Positions 9,001 to 18,600 of a stretch of DNA of 31,640 bases are shown in pieces (position 1 is the stretch's first letter; each line of letters starts with the position of its first letter). The stretch is from CAZWBR01 sp964632305 (GTDB lineage Bacteria > Bacteroidota > Bacteroidia > Bacteroidales > Prolixibacteraceae), in the NCBI GenBank assembly GCA_964632305.1, contig CAZWBR010000047.1, positions 1-31,640 on the forward strand. The letters run 5' to 3'. Both the position numbers and the translations under genes were made by a program. The notes under the pieces were generated by a model. That model worked only from the letters and a program-made list of their open reading frames with translations, was not told the DNA's origin and searched no databases.

Positions 9001-9973
9001 CCCATAATCCGCCTTTGTTGTCATTGTATTGGGTACATATTTGACTTTCCAATATACGGCCATCAACAAGATGTATCGGTGATATCCTGCGTTTGTTTTG
9101 AAGATTTTCGTCGATTACCCAAAGACCTTCGAATGAGCTAATCCAGCAGTTCCCTTTATTATCGACGGTTAAAGTATTCAGCCAATAATTGGCATCAAAA
9201 ATATGTTCCCATTTTCTGGTTGTCGTATTAAAACGTTGCAACAACCCGCAGTTAATTCCATTACGTACCTGGTATAGATACTGTTTAAACGGAACTACCA
9301 TTAAGGTGGAGGTGTAAGGATTGTTTTTCCCAATGAAAGGGTTTTCCCGGTAGAGTTCTTTTTGTGTCTCGAAATCGTAGCAGATCATCAATCCCGATCT
9401 GTAAAACAAGAAAAAGAGTTTGCCGGAAACAGCGATATCGTAGAGTTGATCGGTTAAGCCTTGAACTTTGGAAATGTTGGTTAAGAAAAGGCGCGTGTTA
9501 TTCTCCTGATTATCCCTGAAAATGAGTTCGTCATTTTGAGTTAAATACCAATGGTTGTGTTCTGAATCGATGAAAAAATCGACCACCCTAAATTTTACTC
9601 CCAGGCTATTAAAAACGCTATCAATATTGGCAGTGAACAATTCTGTCTGAATATCGAAAAGCATGAGCTTTTGTTGGTTTTTAACCCATAAGTGATTTTC
9701 GTTATCCACATAAGCATGATGTCCGCCGGAATAGTTTATTAATGGGTATGCCTTTTGTTCATTGTAGTGCATGTAACGAAAAGTGGCCCCATCATAGATG
9801 TTGACCAAACCCTCGGTAACGATGACCATACGCCCGTCATTTAGTTGGCAAATGGTTCGGACGCGGTTATCCGAGAGACCATTGATGCTGCTGATGGGCG
9901 AAAAAGCAAAATGTTCCTGAGCGTATAGCTGACTAAAAAGAAATAGAAATATAAATAGTACTGCTGTCTTCAT
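6029..9973 (-). CDS. Hybrid two-component system sensor/regulator (HTCS)
   Basis: This 1314-residue single-chain regulator senses an oligosaccharide in the periplasm and switches on the adjacent polysaccharide locus. Domains in order: signal peptide (cleavage before QEHFAF); periplasmic reg_prop beta-propeller repeats (about 25-690; blades such as NKGGLWVGT, RIWVGTSRNGLF, LTWLGTMDGLNVYNP and KIWVAASYGI); Y_Y_Y domain (about 695-775); one membrane helix (about 783-805); HisKA with phospho-His833 in SHELRTPL; HATPase with NNLTSNAFKF, DNGCGIS and GSGIGLHLV (near 1010); receiver with Glu1072-Asp1073, phospho-Asp1115 in DVMMPEMSG and Lys1167; and an AraC-type DNA-binding domain (about 1215-1314, VGFGTPSYFTKCFQDEFG). 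All catalytic residues are present, so it looks functional. It is divergent from the enzyme operon, which is its likely target. Confidence 0.97.
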   Translation of the reverse strand: MKTAVLFIFLFLFSQLYAQEHFAFSPISSINGLSDNRVRTICQLNDGRMVIVTEGLVNIYDGATFRYMHYNEQKAYPLINYSGGHHAYVDNENHLWVKNQQKLMLFDIQTELFTANIDSVFNSLGVKFRVVDFFIDSEHNHWYLTQNDELIFRDNQENNTRLFLTNISKVQGLTDQLYDIAVSGKLFFLFYRSGLMICYDFETQKELYRENPFIGKNNPYTSTLMVVPFKQYLYQVRNGINCGLLQRFNTTTRKWEHIFDANYWLNTLTVDNKGNCWISSFEGLWVIDENLQNKRRISPIHLVDGRILESQICTQYNDNKGGLWVGTVNRGVMYYHPDRFTFRNYGHFLFKLSYAESLRVYCFTEKDGDVLVGTNKGLFRLLKRSQTLEPVHLLPSDIQCETLLSDSKQRIWVGTSRNGLFCIDNNRVKNFSTPKYCLYLFEDSDGTFYICNNKGVHIFDPQTGNLEETGGSSGPEPGRVYQLINFKKDTLLGFGDNGLFFYNRQNKTISFPENNKNGLLQHSNHRYHSLLTDSRGLTWLGTMDGLNVYNPATNTIQSFYEEDGLTNNSIRSITEDDSGKIWVAASYGISCIDITTNEGKYQYSFINYNHFDGVIENEFLPRSAFKTSDNRLLWGGLDGFNEIDLNRINSTRQQLSIPLFTKFLLTGTEINQNESYDGNIILKQSISSTKELRLKYFQNFISLEFSALNYINPTQTYYRYKLEGTDDTWREIKATDGIGRVNYTNMKPGTYLFKVIAANNNRQWGDQYAQMKIVIHPPFWKTNWAIALYLLLFSGAGYLVMSIYITRNRRELLKQQKEELDQMKFSFFTNISHELRTPLTLIITPLDSILKKMDDNALKSQLTGIHRNANNLLIMVNQLLDFRKLEMNGEKLNLSYCNISELIESIFYSFNELASEKGIDFKFDCSEDNLWVYTDKDKLQKIINNLTSNAFKFTSKGGQITIKLDRDTTKQSVEIQVTDNGCGISEVDLSKIFDRFFQIKKQNDQNTGSGIGLHLVKEYAQLLHGNVQAESRINEGSTFTVTIPANLKTENQADIRNDEKPENVLLKLLIVEDNSEFRTFLQKELSDKYHILIASNGREGLERARKQQPDLIITDVMMPEMSGTELCRILKNDIQISHIPVILLTAKTSDEAQIEGFEAGADDYITKPFNMNILLLRIHKLIEQQEERKNAFKKTIAINPGSLTSTNVDEELIKKVLKQIEKNMGNTSYSVEQLSKEMFMDRTGLYRKLSAIVGQTPTEFIRSVRLKRAAQLLENGLPVTEVAESVGFGTPSYFTKCFQDEFGVKPSQYKNNNA

Positions 9974-9990
9974 TTAAAATCTTCTTGAAA

Positions 9991-9998
9991 CAAAAATA
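9991..9998 (-). promoter_or_regulatory. Putative -7 box of the HTCS gene
   Basis: On the minus strand this reads TATTTTTG, matching TAnnTTTG, and ends 17 bases upstream of the ATG at 9973. The expected -33 position is only T-rich, not TTTG, so confidence is limited. Confidence 0.35.
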
Positions 9999-10155
9999 TG
10001 AAAAAACAGTTTCGATTTAAGAAAAAAGTAATTAGTGTTGAAGTTGTGAGGATTATCGTTGTTTGGGTTTGTTAATGTCAGTGATTTGTATTTTATGATT
10101 CATGATTAGGCATGTAAATTCAACATTGGAGATATTTAATGCAACATATGTTCTA

Positions 10156-10185
10156 TTTCAAAATACGGGTTCAGTATACATTTGT
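10156..10185 (+). promoter_or_regulatory. Putative rightward promoter far upstream of the operon
   Basis: TACATTTGT at 10177-10185 matches the -7 consensus TAnnTTTGY exactly, with TTTC at 10156-10159 as a near match to the -33 element at 17 bases spacing. It lies about 830 bases before the GH97 start, so it would make either a very long leader or a separate short transcript. Confidence 0.4.
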
Positions 10186-10255
10186 AGAAAGAATATTTTG
10201 TTATTTCTATAAAGAACATTTTACTCTTTTTCATTTTTTGTTTATTATTTTACAC

Positions 10256-10288
10256 GGCCAGAAAATCACTATTGTGATAATTCTGGCC
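10256..10288. repeat. Long imperfect hairpin
   Basis: The arms ggccagaa (10256-10263) and ttctggcc (10281-10288) pair perfectly, and the inner segments tcac and gtga extend the stem after a small internal mismatch, giving a 33-base hairpin. No T-run follows on the plus strand. It lies about 70 bases after the promoter candidate ending at 10185, which would suit the 3' end of a short RNA or a leader structure. Confidence 0.5.
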
Positions 10289-10930
10289 TGTAATATTTAA
10301 AACTGCCCGGTGATTAACCCAGATAAAATTTGTTTAATAGCAATCTCGTTCTAATTTAAATCTTCTTTCAAGGCATAAAACCTGTTGGAAAAAAATGGCG
10401 AATCTACGTTGATTTACCATGATAGAACGTTTTATAAATGGTACAGGATTTTGGACGTTTGCGTTAACAGGTTGTAAGTTTTTGACTGGTGGATGTTTGT
10501 TTTTTCTGATGTGTTTGGTTGTTGCGAATAAGGTTGTTACTAATCTCACGAAACTTTCTTCTGGACTTTACAGGAGGTCAATGGTGGAAAATGTGTATCT
10601 TTCAATGGAAAATTCAATTAGTATAAAGCTGAGAAATATGAAAATGACAAGATCGTAATATCGATTCCGGTTTTGGCGTTTTTGGTCATTACGTGTTTAA
10701 TAGCTTTTTAACTGATGTCTGGGGAATGTATTTGATTATAGGTGAGAAACCAACTGATGAGAAATCAATGTGGGGATGATAATGATCCAATACGACAGAG
10801 GCCCATGCCAAAGGTTTTTCAAGCCAAAGAGGCGTTAATCTTATCGCTCAACCTTGAAAAGTTCTGTTTTTAATGATGATGTTCCTGAGAAAAGATATTT
10901 AACTGGCAAGGAATGAAAAGAATAATTCGG

Positions 10931-10963
10931 TTGAGGGAGGAAAAAATATTGTATTTATATTTA
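10931..10963 (+). promoter_or_regulatory. Weak promoter candidate for the enzyme operon
   Basis: TTGA at 10931-10934 and TATATTTA at 10956-10963 resemble the -33 and -7 elements with one deviation in the second, at a plausible distance (about 48 bases) from the GH97 start. A weak, activator-dependent box would suit a locus controlled by an HTCS. The same octamer TATATTTA occurs at 31173-31180 ahead of the GH95-like gene. Confidence 0.3.
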
Positions 10964-11011
10964 GTAAGACGGTATAGACATAAATTAATTAACTAATATC
11001 ATTATTTAGAA

Positions 11012-12937
11012 ATGAAGACCAAAATACTATTTGTATTGATGTGCCTGTTTTCAACGATGGCGTTTTCACAAAAAGTGACAGTAGTTTCGCCCAACCAGAA
11101 GGTAAATGTTCAGCTTTATAATCAGCAGAATACCGATTTTGGTGAATGGAATTTGAAAGTCAATTACAACAGTGAAGGCAAGATTACTGAGGCAATACCT
11201 AACATCAGCCTGGGACTATCGCGCAGTGATCAGGATTTTTCGAATAAGCTTAAATTTCTGAAAGCTGGTAAGCCGGTACAAATAAATGAACGATATACTG
11301 CTGTACATGGAAAGCGCTCTCAATGTAGCAATTCGGCCAATGAGGTGGTTGTCTCATTTGAGAATCCGGGCAAAGCAAAAATGAATTTAATCATTCGGGC
11401 ATATAATGACGGTGTCGCGTTCCGGTATGAATTTCCTGAGACAGAAGGTTCCTTCCTTGTTAAAGATGAATATACCTCCTATTCTATTCCTGAAACAACC
11501 AAACGATGGATGGAAAAATGGAATCCGGCAAATGAAGGATTATATAGTGTGATGAACGACAACAGCACCCAACAAAACTGGGGGTATCCCGCCCTTTTCA
11601 ATTCAAACGACAATAGTTGCTGGTATTTAATTCACGAATCTGATGTAAATCGCAATTATTGTGGTTCCAAACTGAGTAATGTTGACGATAAATCACGGTT
11701 TAAAATAACATTTCCTGATCAGAAGGATGGGAATGGTATGGGGGAATCGCAACCAACGATTAAACTACCCTGGCAATCTCCATGGCGGGTTATCATAATG
11801 GGAGGCCTTGCCGACATTGTTGAGTCAACCCTGATTGATGATGTCTGTCCTTCGTCGATTGTTAAAAATACCGATTGGATAAAACCTGGTATTGCCTCGT
11901 GGAACTATTGGTCGAGTAATCATGGTACAAAAGATTTTAAAACTGTTTGTGATTTTGCAGATTTAGCTGCAGCCATGGGTTGGCCTTATACATTGCTCGA
12001 TTGGGAATGGGACTCCATGAGTAATGGCGGTAATCTTGAAGATGCTTTGAAATATATTCAATCCAAGGGATTAAAACCTCTTATGTGGTACAATTCGGGA
12101 GGGCCCCATACCGGAGTAACCGCAACACCCCGCGACCGGATGCTTACTCACGAAAATCGTGTTGAAGAGTTTACAAAACTCAAAAAGTTGGGTGTTTATG
12201 GTGTAAAGATTGATTTTTTCGAAAGCGAGAAACAAGATATGATCAAGTACTATCTTGACATTTTGGATGACGCCGCCAATTTTCAAATGCTGGTTTATTT
12301 TCATGGCTGTATAGTACCACGCGGATGGGCACGCACTTATCCTCATCTTATGACCTACGAAGGGATTCGCGGTGCCGAATGGTACAATAACGGACCCGAC
12401 TTTACGACAACTGCCCCTGAGCATAACACGATCATTCCGTTTACCCGGAATGTGGTTGGAGCTATGGATTACACTCCTGTAACGTTCACTAACTCTCAAT
12501 TCCCTCATATCACCTCGTATGGGCATGAGTTGGCTCTGAGTGTTGTATTTGAGTCGGGCATTCAGCATTTTGCCGATCGCCCCGATGGTTATTATGCATT
12601 GCCTGATGCAGTCAAATTTTTCCTTCGGGAAGTACCAAATGCCTGGGATAATATTAAGCTGATTGATGGTTATCCCGGTCGCAATATCACTATTGCCCGC
12701 CAAAAAGGCAATGACTGGTACATTGGAGGGATCAATTGTGAAAGAAGAGAAAAGACTCAAACGATCAAGTTTGACTTTTTACCTGACGGATTAAAATTCA
12801 AGCTTACCTTGATTACTGACGGCAAACACGATAAAGATTTTTCCACTCAATACTTGGTGGTTGATAAATCATCATTGATTGATGTTAAGTCACTTCGCCG
12901 CGGTGGTTTTGTTGCAAGTTTGAAAGCTATACAATAG
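11012..12937 (+). CDS. GH97 retaining-type alpha-galactosidase or beta-L-arabinopyranosidase
   Basis: This 641-residue exported enzyme has a signal peptide (cleavage before QKVTVVS), an N-terminal GH97 beta-sandwich (about 25-285), a TIM barrel (about 290-560, from WIKPGIASWNYWSS) and a C-terminal sandwich. GH97 divides into inverting alpha-glucosidases (SusB type) and retaining alpha-galactosidases that use an Asp nucleophile. Here GVKIDFFES places Asp401 at the nucleophile position, and RGAEWYN places Glu456 55 residues later as acid/base, so the retaining group is favoured. Some retaining members are beta-L-arabinopyranosidases, which cannot be excluded from sequence. It is the first gene of the operon, 24 bases before the GH3 gene, and follows a long regulatory spacer. 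Confidence 0.93.
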   Translation: MKTKILFVLMCLFSTMAFSQKVTVVSPNQKVNVQLYNQQNTDFGEWNLKVNYNSEGKITEAIPNISLGLSRSDQDFSNKLKFLKAGKPVQINERYTAVHGKRSQCSNSANEVVVSFENPGKAKMNLIIRAYNDGVAFRYEFPETEGSFLVKDEYTSYSIPETTKRWMEKWNPANEGLYSVMNDNSTQQNWGYPALFNSNDNSCWYLIHESDVNRNYCGSKLSNVDDKSRFKITFPDQKDGNGMGESQPTIKLPWQSPWRVIIMGGLADIVESTLIDDVCPSSIVKNTDWIKPGIASWNYWSSNHGTKDFKTVCDFADLAAAMGWPYTLLDWEWDSMSNGGNLEDALKYIQSKGLKPLMWYNSGGPHTGVTATPRDRMLTHENRVEEFTKLKKLGVYGVKIDFFESEKQDMIKYYLDILDDAANFQMLVYFHGCIVPRGWARTYPHLMTYEGIRGAEWYNNGPDFTTTAPEHNTIIPFTRNVVGAMDYTPVTFTNSQFPHITSYGHELALSVVFESGIQHFADRPDGYYALPDAVKFFLREVPNAWDNIKLIDGYPGRNITIARQKGNDWYIGGINCERREKTQTIKFDFLPDGLKFKLTLITDGKHDKDFSTQYLVVDKSSLIDVKSLRRGGFVASLKAIQ

Positions 12938-12961
12938 CAAATGTCCCTGTAAATTAATGCT

Positions 12962-15562
12962 ATGGTCATGAGAAAAGAAATTTTAGTTGTATTAAGTCTT
13001 TTTTGGTCACTTAGCCTTTATGCTCAGCAGTATCCTTTCCAGGATCCTAAATTAAGTTCGGAAGAAAGGGCTAAAGATCTTATATCCAGGCTAACCATTG
13101 AAGAAAAGGCCGCTTTAATGTGCGACCAGTCGGATGCTGTACCGCGATTGGGTATTAAAAAATTCAACTGGTGGAGCGAAGCTTTACACGGATATGCTAA
13201 TAACGATAATGTAACCGTTTTTCCTGAACCTATCGGGATGGCTGCCTCATTTGACGACGAATTGCTTTATCGCATTTACGATGCTGTCTCAGACGAGGCT
13301 CGAGCTAAATACAATCAATGGTTACAAATGGGAAACGAAAACAAACGTTTTCTAAGTCTCTCTGTATGGACCCCAAACATTAATATTTTCCGTGATCCAC
13401 GTTGGGGGCGTGGTCAGGAAACTTATGGAGAAGACCCTTATCTGATGTCGCGAATGGGGGTGTCGGTAGTAAAAGGGTTACAAGGTCCGGCTGATGCCAA
13501 ATATCGGAAGTTACTGGCTTGTGCCAAACACTTTGCCGTGCATTCCGGCCCCGAATGGAGTCGGCATGAACTAAACCTCACAGATATTAATCCGCGCGAT
13601 TTGTACGAAACTTATCTTCCGGCATTTAAATCTTTGGTACAGGAGGCTGATGTACGCCAGGTGATGTGTGCCTACCAGCGATTGAACGATGAGCCTTGTT
13701 GTGGTAACACCAGACTTTTACAGCGTATTCTTCGCGATGAATGGGGCTATAAGTATATGGTTGTTTCGGACTGTGGTGCGGTCACCGATTTTTTTACCAG
13801 CCATAAAGTGTCTTCCGATGCTGTTCATGCCGCATCAAAAGCCGTTTTGGCAGGGACCGATGTTGAATGTGTTTGGGAGAATTATCCTTTTAAAAATTTA
13901 CCGGATGCCATTAATAAAGGGCTCATCAAAGAAGAGGACATCAATAAAAGTTTATTGCGTGTTTTGATTGGCCGCTTCGATTTGGGGGATTTCGATGACA
14001 ATGCTATTGTTCCTTGGACAAAAATACCCACATCGGTATTGAACAACGATGCGCACAGAAAACTGGCTTTAGATATGGCTCTCGAATCGATGACCCTACT
14101 TCAGAATAAGAACAATATTCTGCCTTTAAATGGATCAGCGCAAATGATTGCAGTTATTGGGCCTAACGCTAATGACAAACCGATGTTGTGGGGAAATTAC
14201 AACGGAACTCCGGTCAGGACAATCACCATTCTTGACGGGATTAAAACAAAAATTACGGATAAAAAGATTTTTTACGACAAGGGATGTGACTTGGTCGAAG
14301 ATAAAGTGACCGAAAGCTATTTCAAATACTGTTCGCTGGAAGGCAAAACCGGATTTAAGGCTTCGTACTGGAATAACCGTGAATCTACTGGAACCCCGGT
14401 TGCCACCCAGCAAATTGTGAATCCAATCAAGTTGACCACTGCCGGACAGCACGAGTTTGCACCCGGCGTGAATCTTCAGCGTTTTTCGGGTAAATACGAA
14501 GCCGATTTTGTTGCACCAAAAACCGAGGAAATAGTATTTAAAACCGGAGCTACAGGCCATTTCGAAGTACTAATCAACAACGAGCCGATCATTAAATATG
14601 ACTATCACCGGACTTTGCCTTCGCGGCAACCTTATCAAGTTGAGGCAGGAAGGAAATACCGCGTTGAAGTGCGCTACGTGCAGACTAACGATTGGGAAGG
14701 AAGTGTGGAATTTGATTTCGGGAAAGAAATCAATGTTGATTATAACGGGCTGGTAAATAAGTTGATGGGAATAGATGTGGTCGTTTTTGTTGGCGGACTT
14801 TCCACAACTTTGGAAGGCGAAGAAATGCCGGTATCCTATCCTGGGTTTAAAGGTGGTGACCGAACCGATATTGAGTTGCCGGCTGTACAGCGTAACTGTT
14901 TAAAAGCGTTGAAACAAGCAGGAAAGAAAGTCGTTTTTGTGAACTGCTCCGGTTCGGCTATTGCTTTAAAGCCCGAAACTGAAAGCTGCGATGCAATTCT
15001 TCAGGCTTGGTATGGAGGCGAATCTGGCGGTCAGGCAGTTGCCGAAGTGCTGTTTGGCGATTACAATCCTTCAGGGAAACTGCCTATTACATTTTACAAA
15101 AATTCCGATCAGCTTAAGGATTTCGAAGATTATTCGATGAAAGGCCGAACATATCGTTTTATGAATGATGCTTTATTCCCGTTCGGTTTTGGATTAAGTT
15201 ATACAAATTTTGAAATTGGCTTGGCAATTCTAAGTAAAACAACGATCAAAGCTAATGAAACAACTCAATTGACCATTCCGGTAAAAAATACCGGTAAGCG
15301 CAATGGGACTGAAATTGTGCAGGTATATGTTAGGAAGGTAAATGATTTGGAGGGGCCAATAAAAACGCTGAAAGGTTTCAAACGTGTTGATGTTGATGCA
15401 GGAAAAACTCAAAATATAACAGTTGATCTACCATCTTCATCTTTCGAATTTTATGATTGGTCACAAAGAAAAATGATGGTTACTCCAGGCGAATATGAAG
15501 TGTTCTATGGAAATAGTTCTGATGTAAAGGACCTGAAAAATATTAAAATAACTATTCAATAA
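12962..15562 (+). CDS. GH3 beta-glycosidase with PA14 domain (beta-xylosidase or beta-glucosidase)
   Basis: This 866-residue exported exo-enzyme removes terminal beta-linked xylose or glucose by a retaining mechanism. Visible parts: signal peptide (cleavage before QQYPF); GH3 N-terminal barrel (about 45-345) with substrate-binding KHFAVHSGPE and nucleophile Asp270 in VVSDCGAV; GH3 C-terminal sandwich interrupted by a PA14 domain (about 466-587, from FKASYWNN to WEGSVEFDFG), then VFVGGLSTTLEGEEM and the continuation; fibronectin-III-like tail (about 785-855). A PA14 insertion at this site is common in Bacteroidota GH3 and usually shapes the active-site entrance. Two in-frame starts lie close together (12962 and 12968); the difference does not affect the signal peptide. 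It is 24 bases after GH97 and probably co-transcribed. Confidence 0.93.
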   Translation: MVMRKEILVVLSLFWSLSLYAQQYPFQDPKLSSEERAKDLISRLTIEEKAALMCDQSDAVPRLGIKKFNWWSEALHGYANNDNVTVFPEPIGMAASFDDELLYRIYDAVSDEARAKYNQWLQMGNENKRFLSLSVWTPNINIFRDPRWGRGQETYGEDPYLMSRMGVSVVKGLQGPADAKYRKLLACAKHFAVHSGPEWSRHELNLTDINPRDLYETYLPAFKSLVQEADVRQVMCAYQRLNDEPCCGNTRLLQRILRDEWGYKYMVVSDCGAVTDFFTSHKVSSDAVHAASKAVLAGTDVECVWENYPFKNLPDAINKGLIKEEDINKSLLRVLIGRFDLGDFDDNAIVPWTKIPTSVLNNDAHRKLALDMALESMTLLQNKNNILPLNGSAQMIAVIGPNANDKPMLWGNYNGTPVRTITILDGIKTKITDKKIFYDKGCDLVEDKVTESYFKYCSLEGKTGFKASYWNNRESTGTPVATQQIVNPIKLTTAGQHEFAPGVNLQRFSGKYEADFVAPKTEEIVFKTGATGHFEVLINNEPIIKYDYHRTLPSRQPYQVEAGRKYRVEVRYVQTNDWEGSVEFDFGKEINVDYNGLVNKLMGIDVVVFVGGLSTTLEGEEMPVSYPGFKGGDRTDIELPAVQRNCLKALKQAGKKVVFVNCSGSAIALKPETESCDAILQAWYGGESGGQAVAEVLFGDYNPSGKLPITFYKNSDQLKDFEDYSMKGRTYRFMNDALFPFGFGLSYTNFEIGLAILSKTTIKANETTQLTIPVKNTGKRNGTEIVQVYVRKVNDLEGPIKTLKGFKRVDVDAGKTQNITVDLPSSSFEFYDWSQRKMMVTPGEYEVFYGNSSDVKDLKNIKITIQ

Positions 15563-15607
15563 CTACTTCTCAGCTTCATTCTCTCAATGATTAACAAAGA
15601 TAATTTG

Positions 15608-18600
15608 ATGAATAAAATCGCATTTTTAAGCCTGTTTTTAGTAAACATTTTCTTCCTAAATGGAGTATTTGGTCAAAACAACGCTCCGATACCTCGGGAA
15701 ATAGAAGATCCCGAATTGCTGGGAATTAACAAAGAACCGTATCATGCCACACTGATGCCTTATGCCAATTTGCAGGAAGCGTTGGTGGCCAAACGTCATG
15801 CTTCTTCGTTATGTCAGAGTTTAAACGGACAGTGGAAATTCAACTGGGTGCCAACACCTGAAAAACGTCCGTTAGACTTTTACAAAACTGATTTTGATGT
15901 GTCGGCATGGAAGGAAATTCCGGTGCCGTCGAACTGGGAAGTACACGGATACGGAACCCCTTTCTATCGAAACCTGGGTTATACCATCAAGAAGGATTAT
16001 CCGCACGTAATGAGCGAGCCAGACAAAAAGTACACCGCTTTTGAGGAGCGAAACCCGGTGGGAAGCTACCGTCGGGATTTCACTATTCCAGCTGATTGGG
16101 CAGGTCGTCGAAATTTTATTACGTTCGATGGGGTCGACTGCGCTTTCTTTTTGTGGGTAAACGGCGAAAAAGTAGGTTTTAGCGTAAACAGCCGGAACGC
16201 TGCCGAATTCGACCTGACCAAATACCTGAAGCCCGGGAAAAATATGATTGCCGTTGAGGTTTATCAATACAGTTCGGGTACGTGGCTTGAAGACCAGGAT
16301 ATGTTCCGCTTGCATGGGATATTCCGTAACGTAACCTTGTGGAGCGCCCCACAGGTGCACATTCGCGACTTTTTTGCGAAACCCGATTTGGACAAAGACT
16401 ACAAGGATGCAACCTTGGAAGTTTCAGCAAAAATTAAAAATTATGGTGATAAAACAGCCAGAGCACAGACTTTGACGGCCATACTTTACGACAAGGATGG
16501 CAAGGAAATAGCCAAGGGCAGCGCAACAGGAACAGCGCTCAAATCCAATCAGGAAGAAGTATTGAATGTGAAAATCCCGGTTTCCAACCCTTTGAAATGG
16601 ACTGCCGAAACACCGAATTTATACACCGTTGTGATAACCAACTCTGAAGGCGAATTCTTGTCCTCAAAAATTGGTTTCCGCAAAATTGAAATCAATGGAC
16701 GCATTTTTACCGTTAACGGGGTGCCTATCAAACTGAAAGGGGTAAATCGCCACGAACACTGGTCGGAGGTTGGCCATGCGGTAACCGAAGAACAAATGAT
16801 ACACGACCTTCAGGTTATCAAACAAGGAAATTGCAACCACATACGAACCAGTCACTATTCCGATGATCCTCGCTGGTACGAGCTTTGCGACGAGTGGGGA
16901 ATCTGGCTGGTAGCCGAAGCCAATGTCGAATGCCATGGCTACGACGGACGTTTCGATAACGAACCTACCATAAAATCGGCGATTATTGACCGCAATGTTG
17001 CCAACATTGAAAATTTCAAAAACAGTCCATCGGTAATTATCTGGTCGTTGGGCAATGAGTGTGGATGGGGAGCTACCCCAAATTTTGTTGCGGCCATGAA
17101 TGCTGTTAAAGTCTTGGATCCTTCAAGGCCAATTCATTACGAGCGTTTTGGGATTGGTAAGAACAATCCATCCGACTTGGATGGCCGCATGTATGGAACT
17201 GCCCAAGAGTATGCACGTACCGTTCAGGATAAAAACCTTACTAAACCTTTCTATATCTGCGAGTTTATTCATGCTATGTTCAATTCGATGGGTTCGCTCG
17301 ATGAATATTCGGAAGTTTTTGATAACAATCCCGAAATTTTGGGTGGCGCCATCTGGGAATATCAGGATCAGGCATTGTGGAACAAGCGCGATCCAAAACA
17401 CCCGATATTGGCTTATGGGGGAGGTTTTGGCGAGTTCCCGAACGATCATTACTTTATCCACAAAGGGGTGGTCTCTTACGATCGCACAATCGAGGGAAAC
17501 CGCGTCAAACCGCATTATCCCGAGATGAAAAAAGCATTTCAATGGATTGACACCGAATTAACTGACCCTATTTCTGGAGCAATCTCAATCCGGAATAAAT
17601 TCCAGTTTATTTCTTTAAGCGGTTTTGAAGCATCGTGGAGTCTATCTGAAAATGGAACGGAAATAGCAAAAGGTACAATCAATATGATGCGCCCTATCAA
17701 TGCCCGAAGCACAGGCAGGGCCAACGTCCCCTATAAAATTGAGCACCCCAAAGCAGGGGCTGAATATTTCCTTCGTATTTCGTACAAGCAAAAAGAAAAA
17801 ACACTGTGGGCCGACAAAGGTTATGAAGTGGCCACTGCCCAGTTTAAACTTCCTGTCAACACACCTCCAGTAGTGGAAGCGAAAGTTACCCAACCCGTAA
17901 AACTGGTTCAAAACGAGCAAACAGCCACTGTTTCTGGAAAAGATTTTTCGGTAAGTTTTGATAAGAAAACAGGCTTTATGAACCAGTTAACTCAAAATGG
18001 AACCACCCTGTTGGTGGCAGATGGCGCCCCAAAATTGCACTTGTGGCGAGCTGCCCACCGCACTGACGATGATTGGGCTTACAGGCAATGGGAAAAATTT
18101 GGGGTAACCACGCTTCAATATACGCTGGTCGATTTCAAAGTTGAAAACGTTGACAATGCATCGGTAAAAGTAATTTCAACAACAAAAGCCGAAGGAAAAG
18201 AAGGCTTTGGAGTGTATCACACTGCAACTTACCTTGTAAAGGGCGATGGCACAATAAAAGTTGAGAACCAGGTTCAATTTGTTGGCCTCCCTATAAACCT
18301 GGCCAAAATTGGGGTGCGCATGTTGCTCGATAAAAAGCTCGACCGGATGACTTTCTTTGGCCGTGGCCCATTCGATAACTATGCTGATCGTAAAAGCGCT
18401 GCCGAAGTTGGACTATATGAAATAGGTGTAAACGAACAATACGAATACGAAAAACCGATGGAACGTGGCAACCACGAAGAAGTACGTTGGGCTAAACTGA
18501 GTGGTAAAGATCAGCCTTCGCTGTTGGTCCAATCAGACGAGAAACTGATGCAGGTGGCTGCCTTGCCTCATACCGACGAGCAAATGAATCCAGTGGAGTA

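Larger units (their letters stand above)
9974..11011. other. 1-kb divergent regulatory spacer between HTCS and operon
   Basis: This is the largest gap in the window. Overlapping open frames (10334-10549 minus, 10419-10658 plus) have no recognisable domain, poor start contexts and low-complexity translations, so I do not call them genes. The spacer contains a leftward HTCS promoter candidate, a rightward consensus-like promoter near 10156-10185, a long imperfect hairpin at 10256-10288, a weak hairpin (ttttcaag 10816-10823 / cttgaaaa 10853-10860) and a weak promoter candidate close to the operon. A long 5' leader or a small RNA is possible. Confidence 0.5.

Noticed and set aside
10334..10658. 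Two overlapping open frames on opposite strands in the large spacer (71 and 79 codons)
   Set aside because: Neither has a recognisable domain, signal peptide with a mature part, or good start context, and they overlap each other in an AT-rich spacer. Chance frames are more likely.
12071..12760. 229-codon minus-strand open frame opposite the GH97 gene
   Set aside because: It is antisense to the conserved GH97 catalytic barrel and its translation shows no family features.
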